Positions 41,455 through 50,346 of a DNA stretch of 64,000 bases are shown here, piece after piece. This DNA is from JBBRHQ01 sp963781345 (GTDB lineage: Bacteria > Actinomycetota > Thermoleophilia > Solirubrobacterales > 70-9). The notes beneath the pieces are model-generated. The model saw nothing but the letters and a program-made list of their open reading frames with translations. It ran no database searches and was not told where the DNA came from. The stretch covers positions 62,001 to 126,000 of the forward strand of contig CAWAFQ010000001.1 in NCBI GenBank assembly GCA_963781345.1, read 5' to 3'. Made by a program: the position numbers and the translations under genes. The stretch's first letter is position 1, and every line of letters begins with the position of its first letter.

Positions 41455-43733
41455 GCGGCGCCCTTCGATCCGAGCGGGTCCCGCTCGCGCGGCTGGGGGT
41501 CTTCGCTGCCCTCGGCCTCTTCGTCGCCCTCCACTGGTCGGCTCTGCTCAGCGATCCCCCCGTCGGGCGCCTGCTGGTCGCGACCCTCGTCCTGGTCGGC
41601 ATGGCTGTCGTGATGGCGGCGCTTGGCGCCCTGATGGCGCGGCGACGCCTTCGCTGGCCTCTGGCCACGCTGGCCCTGATCGGCGGCATCGGCCTGGCGG
41701 CCCTGGCGCTCGGGGTGCCCGCACGCCTGCTCGCCCCGCCGGGATGGGGCGAGCTCTGGACCAACCTCGGGGTCGGCATCGAGGTCATCGGTAACTCCGA
41801 CTATCCCTACACGGGCGGTGGCGAGTGGTCGCGCCTGGCGATCATGCTCGGGCTGGTGATCATGCTCGGCGCCGGGGCCGCGCTCGCCTTCTGGCCGACC
41901 CGCGCCGCAGGGACCGCGCGGGAGACGCTCGCTCTCGCGCTCGTGGTCGCCGCCTACGCGATCGCCGCGACCCTGGCGCGCCCGGACGCACCCCTGCTCC
42001 AGGGCCTGTTCCTCTTCATCGGGGTCGCAGCCTGGCTCTGGCTTCCGCGGATCGGGAGAGACGACGTGCTCGGCGCGCTCGTCCTCGTGGCAGCCGCGGG
42101 CCTGATAGCGGTCCCACTCGCCTCCCGCACCGGCGGCGACGAGCCGCTCCTCGACTACACCAACTGGAACCTGTCCTCGGCGGCGGTGGCCGACGACACC
42201 GAGTTCTTCAGCTGGAACCATTCCTACGGCCCGATCGGGTGGCCACGGACCGGGCGCAGGATGCTGGCGGTCAGGAGCGCCGACCCCCACTACTGGCGCA
42301 CCGCCGTGCTCGACCGTTTCGACGGCTTCCGCTGGCTCGAGCCACAACCGGACTCGGCGAGACCGCTCGAGCTGCCGTCCGAGGTGGAGGGCGCCGCGGC
42401 GCCGGCCCGCCTCGACCGCCGCTGGGTCCACACCGCCTACTTCGGGATAGAGGCGCTCAGCAGCCAGCTCGTCGTCGGCGCCGGCTCGCCGCTCTCAGTT
42501 CAGGGGCTCGGGGGAACGGCCCCGGCGTATGGGGGGATCACTCCCACCGACGGCGACGGCATCTCGACCGGAGACAGCTACAGCGTCCGCGCCTACACGC
42601 CGCAACCGGCGCCGGCGCGGATGCGCCGCGCCGGCGGCCGTCGCTACCAACCTGCCCTGCGCCGCTACACGGCGATCTCACTGCCGCAGCGAGAGACCGG
42701 CACCCTGCCGGCCCAGCCGGGCCGCCCGGCCGAGGTCGAGGCGGTCGTCAGCTCGCTGACCGTGCCACTGCGCCCCCCCGGTGGCGGTGGCGGTGAGGCG
42801 GCGGGCGCCGCCGGCCGGCTGCTCGCCTCGCCCTACGCCGGCGTCTACCGCCTCGCCCGCAGGCTCACCCGCAGGGCCCCGACCAGCTATGACGCGGTCG
42901 AGGCAATACTCGGGCACCTGCGCACGGCCTACTCCTACAGCGAGAGCCCACCGCTGCGCCGCTACCCCCTGAGCGCGTTCCTCTTCCGCGACCGCGTCGG
43001 CTACTGCCAGCAGTTCTCCGGGACGATGGCGCTGATGCTGCGAACACTCGGCATCCCGAGCCGGGTCGCCTCCGGGTTCAGCCCCGGGACGCCGGTCGGC
43101 AACCGCTTCATCGTCAGCGACTTCGACGCCCACTCCTGGGTCGAGGTCTACTTCGAGGGCATCGGCTGGGTCGCCTTCGACCCCACCCCGTCCGCCTCCC
43201 CCGCGGCCTCGATCTCCGCCGGGGCGGGTGGGCGGCCGCAACTTCCGCAGGGCCGGCCGCTGCCCGAGATCGGCAGAGGCGGGCCGCGGCTCGCCGCGGC
43301 CGAGAGCGGCGGCGGGCACGGGTTCATCCTCGCCGCTATCGGGTCGATCCTGGCGCTCGGCGCCGCCGCTGTGCTGGCAATGCTCGCGCGCCGGCGCCGC
43401 GGCCTCCGGGGCCCCGAACTTGCCGAGGCCCAGCTGGCCGAGCTGCGCCGGGCTCTGCCGATGATGGGAAGGCAGCTTCCCCCGCCGATGACCCTGCGGC
43501 GACTCCAGCTCGACTCCGAGCAGCTCGGCCGGCGCGGCCTCGCCTCCTATGTGGCCAAGCTGCGGGGCTTCCGCTACGAGGGGGCGACTGAGCTTCCCGG
43601 AAGCGCCGATCGCCGCCGTCTGCGGAGGGAGCTCGGCATGCGCGGAGGGGTTCGCGGGGCACTTCGGGCCCTGAGGGCGATTCCCCCGCTCGGGCCGCGC
43701 CCGGCTGCCGGCCCTCCGGCCTCAGGCACCTGA
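41451..43733 (+). CDS. TgpA-type transglutaminase-like membrane protein
   Basis: A 760-residue protein: an N-terminal block of six or seven membrane helices (TgpA/DUF3488 domain, residues about 20-220), an outer region, a transglutaminase core with YCQQFSGTMALMLRTLGIPS (Cys519), then FDAHSWVEVYFEGIGW (His and the downstream Asp of FDPTPS), one more helix near residue 630 and a cytoplasmic DUF4129-like end. It is the third gene of the MoxR operon; the family may crosslink or cleave surface proteins. Its stop lies in a 15-bp repeat and overlaps the convergent acyl-ACP thioesterase by 12 nt. Confidence 0.93.
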   Translation: MSGALRSERVPLARLGVFAALGLFVALHWSALLSDPPVGRLLVATLVLVGMAVVMAALGALMARRRLRWPLATLALIGGIGLAALALGVPARLLAPPGWGELWTNLGVGIEVIGNSDYPYTGGGEWSRLAIMLGLVIMLGAGAALAFWPTRAAGTARETLALALVVAAYAIAATLARPDAPLLQGLFLFIGVAAWLWLPRIGRDDVLGALVLVAAAGLIAVPLASRTGGDEPLLDYTNWNLSSAAVADDTEFFSWNHSYGPIGWPRTGRRMLAVRSADPHYWRTAVLDRFDGFRWLEPQPDSARPLELPSEVEGAAAPARLDRRWVHTAYFGIEALSSQLVVGAGSPLSVQGLGGTAPAYGGITPTDGDGISTGDSYSVRAYTPQPAPARMRRAGGRRYQPALRRYTAISLPQRETGTLPAQPGRPAEVEAVVSSLTVPLRPPGGGGGEAAGAAGRLLASPYAGVYRLARRLTRRAPTSYDAVEAILGHLRTAYSYSESPPLRRYPLSAFLFRDRVGYCQQFSGTMALMLRTLGIPSRVASGFSPGTPVGNRFIVSDFDAHSWVEVYFEGIGWVAFDPTPSASPAASISAGAGGRPQLPQGRPLPEIGRGGPRLAAAESGGGHGFILAAIGSILALGAAAVLAMLARRRRGLRGPELAEAQLAELRRALPMMGRQLPPPMTLRRLQLDSEQLGRRGLASYVAKLRGFRYEGATELPGSADRRRLRRELGMRGGVRGALRALRAIPPLGPRPAAGPPASGT

Positions 43734-44474
43734 GGCCGAGGCACCTGAGGCAAGAAGCATGATCGAGGCCACCAGCTCGCCCGCCGGGTCCTCGACCCAG
43801 ATGCCGCCGCCGTTTCGCAGCAGCGCCACCTCCCCCGCCTGAGCCGGGGCGTGATGCTCGACCTCGGCTTCGAGCGCGCCGACGGTCGCCCCCGCGCCGA
43901 GATCCGTCTCGATCAGCTCCCAGTAGTGCGAGTTGTTGACGTGCCCGGCGAGATCGAGTTGCGTGATCGCGAAGGTCCATTGCCGGCGCTCGGCGTCGAC
44001 GGGAGGCCGAGGATGGCGGAGGCGGACGCTGGCGCCGCGATCCCCGGCGCTCTCGGAGTAGACGGCGAAGAACTCCTCGTCGAAGCGCATCGGAACCATC
44101 CTCTCGGGGTCGAGGCAGACCCAGATCGCGACCGCCTCCACCTCGGCGCTCGCGCCCCTGATCACGGTTCGGCGCTCGGCGCAGAAACGGCCGATTCCGC
44201 TGCAGAAGGTCCGCAGGACGAGATCCTCTCCGAAGACCGGCCAGGCCTCGGCCCGGATCCTGCTGCGGCGAACGATCCATGCCCCCCGGTGCTCGAACCC
44301 GGCATCGACGACGTCGAGGTAGGCGACATCCTGGAGCCAGCGCGCGATCGCGTCGAGTCGGACACGCCCGCTCGGCGTGACGTCTGCGATCCCGGGCCTG
44401 ATCTCCCGCTCGAAGATACGGCCGACGGGCGGGGGCGGGACCATCGCTTCGGCCTCTGGGGCGAACCCACTCAT
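43722..44474 (-). CDS. acyl-ACP thioesterase family protein
   Basis: A 250-residue double-hotdog protein. FEREIRPGIADVTPSGRVRL opens the first hotdog; the second contains LDLAGHVNNSHYWELIETDL, the signature of FatA/FatB-type acyl-ACP thioesterases in which Asn and His form the active site. It would release fatty acids from acyl carrier protein or act on a related thioester. The final SGASASGA comes from a 15-bp duplication shared with the convergent TgpA gene. The start overlaps the PrpD-family gene by ATGA, so they are coupled. Confidence 0.88.
   Translation of the reverse strand: MSGFAPEAEAMVPPPPVGRIFEREIRPGIADVTPSGRVRLDAIARWLQDVAYLDVVDAGFEHRGAWIVRRSRIRAEAWPVFGEDLVLRTFCSGIGRFCAERRTVIRGASAEVEAVAIWVCLDPERMVPMRFDEEFFAVYSESAGDRGASVRLRHPRPPVDAERRQWTFAITQLDLAGHVNNSHYWELIETDLGAGATVGALEAEVEHHAPAQAGEVALLRNGGGIWVEDPAGELVASIMLLASGASASGA
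43724..43753. repeat. 15-bp duplication covering two convergent stop regions
   Basis: Two copies of AGGCACCTGAGGC plus two bases (43724-43738 and 43739-43753). On the plus strand it repeats the TGA of the TgpA gene in frame; on the minus strand it encodes the terminal Ala-Ser-Gly-Ala repeats of the acyl-ACP thioesterase. Confidence 0.75.
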
Positions 44475-45637
44475 GGCGCCCCGACGAGGGCGAGGACCTC
44501 CGCCACCGGGCGGGAGCCGTCGTCGAGGGTGCCCTCGAGCCGATCGCCCGCGAGGCGACGGCGCTTGGCCGACAGCGCTGCCTGACCGAGCGGATTCTGG
44601 GGGGAGCCGGCGGCCGCCCGGATCCTCGCCACCTCCTCGCCGCCGAAGGCGAGAACCGCCTCGGACTCCGCCAGCGCCGGGTCGACCGCGACCGAGACCC
44701 GGTCCGAAGCGAGGCTGCGTGCGTCGTCGTCAACCGTGTCGAAGCTCTCGACAACAGGTGGACCGTTGAGGAGCGTGTAGGCGGTCAGGTAGGCGATCGA
44801 GAACTTCGCCGCGAGGCCGTCTGCGGGATCGGAGACCGGCGCCGCCTGCAGCGAGAGCGGGTGAACCGAAACCTCCAACCGGCCGCCCTCGCGCCACCCC
44901 GAGTCGCGCACGGTGGCCGCAGCCTCGATCGCACCATGGGTCTGCAGGCAGCACGGATACGCCTTGATCCAGTTCTCCTCGATCGCACTCGAGCGCTCGC
45001 TCGGCGGCGGGCGGTGAGCGGCGCCGAAGACCGACTCATAGCCCGCGTACCCGCCCGCGACCGTGTCGAGATCGACCTCCGCCCCGGACCCCGCCAGCCG
45101 CGCCGCCGCGACGCCCTCCGCTGCGGCGAGACCGACCTGAAGGCTCTTGCCGGCCGAGCCAAACGCCGACCGCAGCCCCGCCGCCCGCAGCAGCGAGATC
45201 GCCATCGCCGCGCGTTGCTCGCCCTCCCCGAGCCCGAGCAGCCTGGCCGCCGCGACCGAGGATCCGAGGCTCCCGCAGACCGCGGTCGGATGCCAGCCGC
45301 CGTCGTAGAGTCCGGGGTGACCGGCCCGCGACATCGCGCCCATCGCCTCGAACCCGGCCGCGTAGGCGTCGAGAGCCTCTCCCACGCTGACGCCCCGCTC
45401 AGCTCCGAGGACCAGGGTCGCGGGCGCCGTCGCCGCGCTCAGATGGGCGACCCCGGGGAGGTAGGTGTCGTCGAAGTCGAGGACATGCCCCGCGGTCCCG
45501 AGAGCCACCACCCGCTCCAGCAGCCCGTCGCCGGCGGCGCCCGCCGCCCGCGCGGCCGGCTCCCCGGCCCCGCCGGCGGCGCAGGCGAGCCAGTCGAGCA
45601 GAGCGTCGCGATAGAGATCTGGGTCCGGGCCGTTCAC
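44471..45637 (-). CDS. MmgE/PrpD family protein
   Basis: A 388-residue protein of the MmgE/PrpD family (2-methylcitrate dehydratase and relatives). Conserved stretches: HVLDFDDTYLPGVAHLSAAT, DGGWHPTAVCGSLGSSVAAA, and AIEENWIKAYPCCLQTHGAI. It is shorter than the usual 450-480 residues. No other methylcitrate-cycle gene is near, so the reaction may differ; family members also include cis-aconitate decarboxylase. A GTG start is used. It overlaps the acyl-ACP thioesterase start, implying they act in one route. Confidence 0.88.
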   Translation of the reverse strand: MNGPDPDLYRDALLDWLACAAGGAGEPAARAAGAAGDGLLERVVALGTAGHVLDFDDTYLPGVAHLSAATAPATLVLGAERGVSVGEALDAYAAGFEAMGAMSRAGHPGLYDGGWHPTAVCGSLGSSVAAARLLGLGEGEQRAAMAISLLRAAGLRSAFGSAGKSLQVGLAAAEGVAAARLAGSGAEVDLDTVAGGYAGYESVFGAAHRPPPSERSSAIEENWIKAYPCCLQTHGAIEAAATVRDSGWREGGRLEVSVHPLSLQAAPVSDPADGLAAKFSIAYLTAYTLLNGPPVVESFDTVDDDARSLASDRVSVAVDPALAESEAVLAFGGEEVARIRAAAGSPQNPLGQAALSAKRRRLAGDRLEGTLDDGSRPVAEVLALVGAP

Positions 45638-45671
45638 GACGGCGCCACTCTAGAGCCGGGCCGGGGCGCTC

Positions 45672-46949
45672 TCAGTAGCCGGAGGGGTGGCGGGCGATGA
45701 ATCCCGCGGTCGAGGCCATGTCCGAGTGCCAGCGCGGTCCGGTGCCGGAGATGTCGCCGGAGGTGTCCCAGCGCAGCCCGGCGATAACGGCCCAGGCATG
45801 CCCGGAGTTGGCGTAGACGGTGATCCAGCTCCCTGCGCCGGGGTCGCCCCAGGTCTCGAGCCCGGTCGAGTCGAGCGGGCTCGAGAGGAAGCCACCACCG
45901 TTGAGGGCGAAGCTGACCGCGCCCGAGCAGTCGTAGCCGGGCGAGCTGAACGAACCGTGGCCGCCTCCCCAGATATAGGGAGTCGTCGCGATCGAGTTGG
46001 CGGCGGCGATCACGGCCTTGACCGCGGCCGGCGCGCTCGCGGGGGCGGCCGCCTGGCCGTTGGGAAGAAGCGTCGCCGTCTCGCCGGGTACCGAGACGGG
46101 CGCTGTCGCTGGCGCTGGCGCCGGCGGCGCCGGCGAGGTGACCGCGCTCTCGGCCTGTTTCGCCGCGACGTCAGCCGAGATCGAAGAGAGATTGCTGCGC
46201 AACGCGCTCGCCCGGCTCTCGAGCGAGTCGAGCGCCTGCTGGCGGGCATCCTGGGCGGCGACGAGCTGCGCATGGCGCGACTGCAGCGCCGCCTCGGCGT
46301 TCGCGAGCTGCTGCTGCTCGGCGGCGATCGCGTCGCGCGCCGCTGAGACCTGCTCCCGCGTCGCCGCGAGCCGTCGAACGGCCGCCTTCGTCTGGTCGCG
46401 GATCTGCTGGACGCGCTCGACCACGCTGCCCTCGTAGTCCTTGATCTGCCCCAGATACTCGCTCTGGGCGACGACGTCGGACCAGCTCGCCGAGTTTGCG
46501 ATGACGCTGAGGACATCGGGGTTGCCGGAGACATAGACCGTCACCAGCCACCTGCGCAGGACCCCGAGCGCCCGCTTCAGCTGGCCACGGACGACCTCTA
46601 GGTGCTTTCGCTGCTTCTCCAGCGCCGCCGTCGTGCGGTCTAGCTCTGCCTGCTTTGCGGCAAGCTCCTGCTCGACCTGCGCCCGCTGACCCTGCAGCGC
46701 GGCGACCTCTCCGATCAGGGCGTCGATCTCGCTGTTTTGCTGATCGATCGAAGCGGCGAGGTCGCCCCGTTTCTGCTTGACCTTGTCGAGCTTGGCCTGG
46801 CCTCGGTCGAGCTTGCGCTGAAGATTGTCCGCGGGGGCGCTGCCACCGAGCAGCTGCAGCATGACCAGCACGGCGAACACGGTCGCCGCCAGCGTCACCG
46901 TCCCCCTGCGGATCCGGCCTGAGCGTTGTTTGGTGGAAACAGTCGTCAT
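45672..46949 (-). CDS. secreted coiled-coil NlpC/P60-like wall hydrolase
   Basis: A 425-residue exported protein. A signal segment (AATVFAVLVMLQLLGGSAPA) is followed by a long coiled coil (about residues 40-270, with QRKLDRGQAKLDKVKQKRG and EAALQSRHAQLVAAQ), a Pro/Ala-rich linker and a C-terminal domain with YDCSGAVSFAL and SGHAWAVIAGLRW. The Cys and His motifs are those of NlpC/P60 endopeptidases (RipA/CwlO-like layout). It should cut peptidoglycan stem peptides during growth or division, with the coiled coil as a regulatory arm, as in proteins activated by FtsEX. A leader of over 100 nt with palindromes precedes it. Confidence 0.85.
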   Translation of the reverse strand: MTTVSTKQRSGRIRRGTVTLAATVFAVLVMLQLLGGSAPADNLQRKLDRGQAKLDKVKQKRGDLAASIDQQNSEIDALIGEVAALQGQRAQVEQELAAKQAELDRTTAALEKQRKHLEVVRGQLKRALGVLRRWLVTVYVSGNPDVLSVIANSASWSDVVAQSEYLGQIKDYEGSVVERVQQIRDQTKAAVRRLAATREQVSAARDAIAAEQQQLANAEAALQSRHAQLVAAQDARQQALDSLESRASALRSNLSSISADVAAKQAESAVTSPAPPAPAPATAPVSVPGETATLLPNGQAAAPASAPAAVKAVIAAANSIATTPYIWGGGHGSFSSPGYDCSGAVSFALNGGGFLSSPLDSTGLETWGDPGAGSWITVYANSGHAWAVIAGLRWDTSGDISGTGPRWHSDMASTAGFIARHPSGY

Positions 46950-47114
46950 TCGCCCCGCCTCGTCGAAACCCTTCAAGTGGGTGACCGGCGGAGCGCGACA
47001 CGCTAGCTAGCACCGGCTGAATATGAAGAGTTGCTAATAACCTGCACACATAATTGCAGGATTGGTGCCGGCCCGCGGGCGCGCCCCCCGCTCCGTTCCG
47101 CATTCCCGGGTCGC
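46950..47114 (-). promoter_or_regulatory. structured leader upstream of the wall hydrolase
   Basis: The 165 nt upstream of the gene are unusually A/T-rich near 47020-47060. Visible are a CATATT box, a CCTGCA/TGCAGG hairpin (47041-47060) and a GCTAGC palindrome near 47002-47011. Wall-hydrolase genes in actinobacteria are often under c-di-AMP riboswitches, but I could not match this sequence to that fold, so the leader is only noted. Confidence 0.3.
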
Positions 47115-48680
47115 TCAGGCGCAGCGGCGGCCGTGGCTGAGGGTGCGATCGAGGCCGAAGTCGCTCGTCACCTGCTGGGTGCCGGTGCGGGCCATCTGCA
47201 GTTGGGTCCAGCCACCCGGGGCCCTCATCACGCAGCCCGCCTCGCTGTGCAGCTGCCAGTAGGGCGAGAAATGGAGCCGCATCAGGAATCTCCCCGGCCG
47301 CTCGACGTCGAGGGTGAACGAGTCGGGCCTGACGCTGAGAAGCCTCCCGGGTCCGCTCAGCAACGGGGTCGCATCCCTGACCGCGTACACGGTCCAGTGC
47401 CGCGAGCTCCAGACACGGTCCAGGTATGGCGGATCGGTGGAGATCAGCGCGACCTCGGAGCGGGCCGAGTCATCGAGCGACGCGTCGGGCACGGCCACGT
47501 AGCGGACCCCTCCGGCCCGCAGCCACCGGAGATATGCGGCCGAGTCGAGGGCGTGGCGGCGGTCGGGGTAGAAGATCGGGTTCTCGCCGCGATCGAGCTG
47601 GCGCTCCCAACCGCGAGCGAGCATGAAGCGGCGCGCGACGTAGACGGCCTCCCAGTGCCCCTTGGTGAGGGGGATCTCCACCCGGGCGGGGGGCTGGTCG
47701 TGGCGGGCGAGGAACGATTCGAGGGGTGCGTAGTAGGCGGCGCTCGAGCTCGGGCCACCGACGCTCTCGAGGTCCTGCGCGGAGGGAGCCCAGGACCAGA
47801 ACAGCATCAGCGGCGCGACGGCCGCCAGAAGCAGGGCGCGGCGGCCACTGAGTGTGCAGGCGAGCAGCGGCCCGACCGCGATCAGCGCAAGCCGGCCGAC
47901 GTTCGAACCCAGCGGGCTCGGGACGACGAAGGCGGTGACCGCGACGAGCGCGTAGATCGCGAAGCCGATCTGGAGAACTCGCTGCCCGGGCGGCAGCACG
48001 AGAATGCCCCCGATCAGGGCGATCAGCATCAGGATCAGCTCGCTTGCCAGGAAGGGGAAGGTGCCGCCCTCCGGGAAGGCGATCTGGAGGGCGAGCAGAG
48101 GAGCCAACGCCGCGGCGACGATGGCCGCTGGGGCGACGCGACGCCGGCCCAGCGCCCAGGCGGCGGCAGCGCCCGCGAGGAATAGCCCGGCGAGCGGACT
48201 GGCCAGCGGGCATGCGAAGGCGAGGGCAATGGCGGGGACCTGGCGCTGACGGCGGGCCGCGTACAGCGCCCCGAGGCCGATCGCCAGCCCGAGCGCAAAC
48301 GTGAGCCGGGCGCTGAGCAGGTTCATCCCGGCGCCGACGGCGAACCAGACGGTGCCGCGCCAGGCGCGGGCGCCGAACTCGGCGCGGGCGAGCCGGTCGA
48401 AGAGGATGATCGCGGCCGCTGTCGCCACCGCGCCGGCGAGCCGGACCCCCAGAAGGGCCCCGATCGGCGGGAAGAGGACGCTGTAGGCCGGCAGCAGGTG
48501 GCCGCCGTACCAGTTGGAGTCATATAGGGCGAAACCGTGGCTGGCGAAGAGGTGAACTCGGTAGACCTGCGCAGCGAGGTCCGGCGTCGCCGGGGCGAGG
48601 ACGAGCCAGAGGCCGACGACGCCGGTGGCGAGCAGGAGTCCCCGAAGGGCTCCTCGGGGGTCGAGAACGTCGCCGGTCAT
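47115..48680 (-). CDS. polytopic membrane protein, function unknown
   Basis: A 521-residue protein with about nine to ten helices in the first 330 residues and an extracytoplasmic C-terminal domain of about 190 residues. Motifs such as LYDSNWYGGHLLPAYSVLFPP near the start and the many helices recall bacterial GT-C glycosyltransferase-like proteins, but no clear catalytic Asp-Glu motif pair can be pointed out. The C-terminal domain holds single cysteines (EAGCVMRAP and GRRCA) that may pair. It faces away from the ABC1 kinase gene. The ATG at 48680 is preferred over the longer reading, which has no supporting site. Confidence 0.75.
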   Translation of the reverse strand: MTGDVLDPRGALRGLLLATGVVGLWLVLAPATPDLAAQVYRVHLFASHGFALYDSNWYGGHLLPAYSVLFPPIGALLGVRLAGAVATAAAIILFDRLARAEFGARAWRGTVWFAVGAGMNLLSARLTFALGLAIGLGALYAARRQRQVPAIALAFACPLASPLAGLFLAGAAAAWALGRRRVAPAAIVAAALAPLLALQIAFPEGGTFPFLASELILMLIALIGGILVLPPGQRVLQIGFAIYALVAVTAFVVPSPLGSNVGRLALIAVGPLLACTLSGRRALLLAAVAPLMLFWSWAPSAQDLESVGGPSSSAAYYAPLESFLARHDQPPARVEIPLTKGHWEAVYVARRFMLARGWERQLDRGENPIFYPDRRHALDSAAYLRWLRAGGVRYVAVPDASLDDSARSEVALISTDPPYLDRVWSSRHWTVYAVRDATPLLSGPGRLLSVRPDSFTLDVERPGRFLMRLHFSPYWQLHSEAGCVMRAPGGWTQLQMARTGTQQVTSDFGLDRTLSHGRRCA

Positions 48681-48786
48681 CGTCGCGAAGTGCCTGTTGT
48701 AGAGAGGGCCTTCACGCGCCGCCCATTGTGCCCGACTGCTCCCCGTCGCGCAGGGTCGGCTCACCCGGCCTTGCCAGACTGTCGGC

Positions 48787-50172
48787 GTGGCCGACGATCA
48801 AGGACGAAGCCCCACCCGGGGCCGCAGCGCGCGCACGGCCCGCCTCGGGCGGGTCGCCGCGGGCGGCGCCGTCCGCTGGGCCGGTGACCGCCTCGACGCC
48901 CGCGGCAGCCCCGAGGAGCAGCGCCGGCGGCGGGGCGACCGCGTGGTCGCGACGATCGATTCGCTGATCGACCAGCTCGCGGTCATGCGCGGCGCCGCGA
49001 TGAAGGCGGGGCAGGTCCTCTCGACCGTCGAGTTCCCCGGCCTCGACGAGGACCAGTCCGAGTATCTGCAGAGCCGGCTCGCATCGCTGCGCGACAACGT
49101 CCCGCCGGTCGCCTGGGAGGAGATGAGAGGGGTCCTCGCGGACGACTGGGGCGATGACCCCGGGCGGGTGCTCGCCGAGATCGGCCCCGAGCCGGCGGCG
49201 GCGGCGAGCATCGGCCAGGTCTACCGCGCCCGCACCCACGAGGGGCGGGAGGTCGCGGTCAAGGTCCAGTACCCGGGGATTGCCGAGACCGTCGAGTCGG
49301 ACATGCGCAACCTGCGCCTGCTGACGCCGCTATTGCGCCAGCTGATGCCGGGCCTCGAGATCAAGGACGTGCTCGCCGAGCTCAGCGAGCGGATCATCGA
49401 GGAGTGCGACTACGAGCTCGAGGCCAGCAACCACCGCCGCGTCGCCCGCTTCTGGAAAGGACATCCGTTCATCCTCGTCCCCGGGGTCGACACGGAGCTC
49501 TCGCGGCGGCGCGTTCTCGTCACCGAGTGGGTCGACGGGATGGACTTCGAGGGGGTCGCCGCAGAGCCTGACCCGGTCCGCGACCGCTACGTCGAGATCG
49601 TCTACCGCTTCTTCTACGGCACCGTTCGGGAGCTGGGGGTCGCCCTCGGGGACCCCCACCCCGGGAACTACCTGCTCTGCCCCGACGGCCGGGTGGCGTT
49701 CTTCGACTTCGGGATGATCAGGCGGCTCCCGCCCGATTACCTGCGCGATGAGGGCGTGATCGCCGCGGCGATCCGCGAGGGGGACGAGAGGACCCTGCTC
49801 GAAGGGATGCGCGAGCTCGGCTACCTCCCCGGCGATCTCGACGACTGGGACGGCCCGCTGCTGCTCGCCTACATGCGCGAGGTCTCCTGGTGGCTGAAGT
49901 CCGAGGAGCCGCTTCGGCTGGCGCCGGAGGACCTCTGGCGCAGCGCCGAGACGATGCGCGAGCAGCGGCACGACCTCTTCGAGCAGCTGCGGCGGATGAC
50001 CCTGCCCCCGGAGGCGCTCCTGCTGAGAAGAATGGAGGGCCTGCTGTTCCAGATTGCCTCGACGGTCCGCGCCAGCGCCCCCTGGGGGGCGCTGCTGCGA
50101 GAGCTGATCGAGGACGCCGAGCCGGTCGGGGAGCTCGGCGCCGAGCACGCCGCCTGGCTCGCCGCGCGCTGA
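48787..50172 (+). CDS. ABC1/AarF (UbiB-like) atypical kinase
   Basis: A 461-residue ABC1 kinase-like protein. The family-specific KxGQ motif is in AAMKAGQVLSTVEFPGLDED. The nucleotide-binding fold follows: AAAASIGQVYRARTHEGREVAVKVQYPG, EECDYELEASNH, LGDPHPGNYLLCPDGRVAFFDFG (HPGN and DFG). Members are needed for ubiquinone or menaquinone biosynthesis and lipid homeostasis; here quinone-linked or lipid-linked function is inferred. Start is a GTG. The stop is followed by GC-rich tandem repeats (50181-50240). Confidence 0.93.
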   Translation: MADDQGRSPTRGRSARTARLGRVAAGGAVRWAGDRLDARGSPEEQRRRRGDRVVATIDSLIDQLAVMRGAAMKAGQVLSTVEFPGLDEDQSEYLQSRLASLRDNVPPVAWEEMRGVLADDWGDDPGRVLAEIGPEPAAAASIGQVYRARTHEGREVAVKVQYPGIAETVESDMRNLRLLTPLLRQLMPGLEIKDVLAELSERIIEECDYELEASNHRRVARFWKGHPFILVPGVDTELSRRRVLVTEWVDGMDFEGVAAEPDPVRDRYVEIVYRFFYGTVRELGVALGDPHPGNYLLCPDGRVAFFDFGMIRRLPPDYLRDEGVIAAAIREGDERTLLEGMRELGYLPGDLDDWDGPLLLAYMREVSWWLKSEEPLRLAPEDLWRSAETMREQRHDLFEQLRRMTLPPEALLLRRMEGLLFQIASTVRASAPWGALLRELIEDAEPVGELGAEHAAWLAAR

Positions 50173-50180
50173 GCCACCCG

Positions 50181-50240
50181 CGCCTGCGCCGCCCGCGCCG
50201 CCCGCTCCTGCGCCGCCCGCGCCTGCGCCTGCGCCGCCCG
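50181..50240. repeat. short GC-rich tandem repeats after the ABC1 gene
   Basis: CGCCTGCGCCGCCCG and close variants recur about four times in 60 nt directly behind the stop of the ABC1 kinase. The array begins 8 nt after the stop codon and lies before the promoter region of the esterase gene. Confidence 0.6.
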
Positions 50241-50346
50241 CAACCCCGCGCCCCGGTCGGGGTTTACCGACGTAACCGCAGTCGAGTGGCCGAAAACCCT
50301 CGCCATTTCGAGGCTTTCGTCCACTCGACCTGCCGGGGAGCTTCAT

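Noticed and set aside
46950..47114. c-di-AMP (ydaO) riboswitch
   Set aside because: The position before a wall hydrolase is suggestive, but I could not align the leader with the conserved elements of that class.
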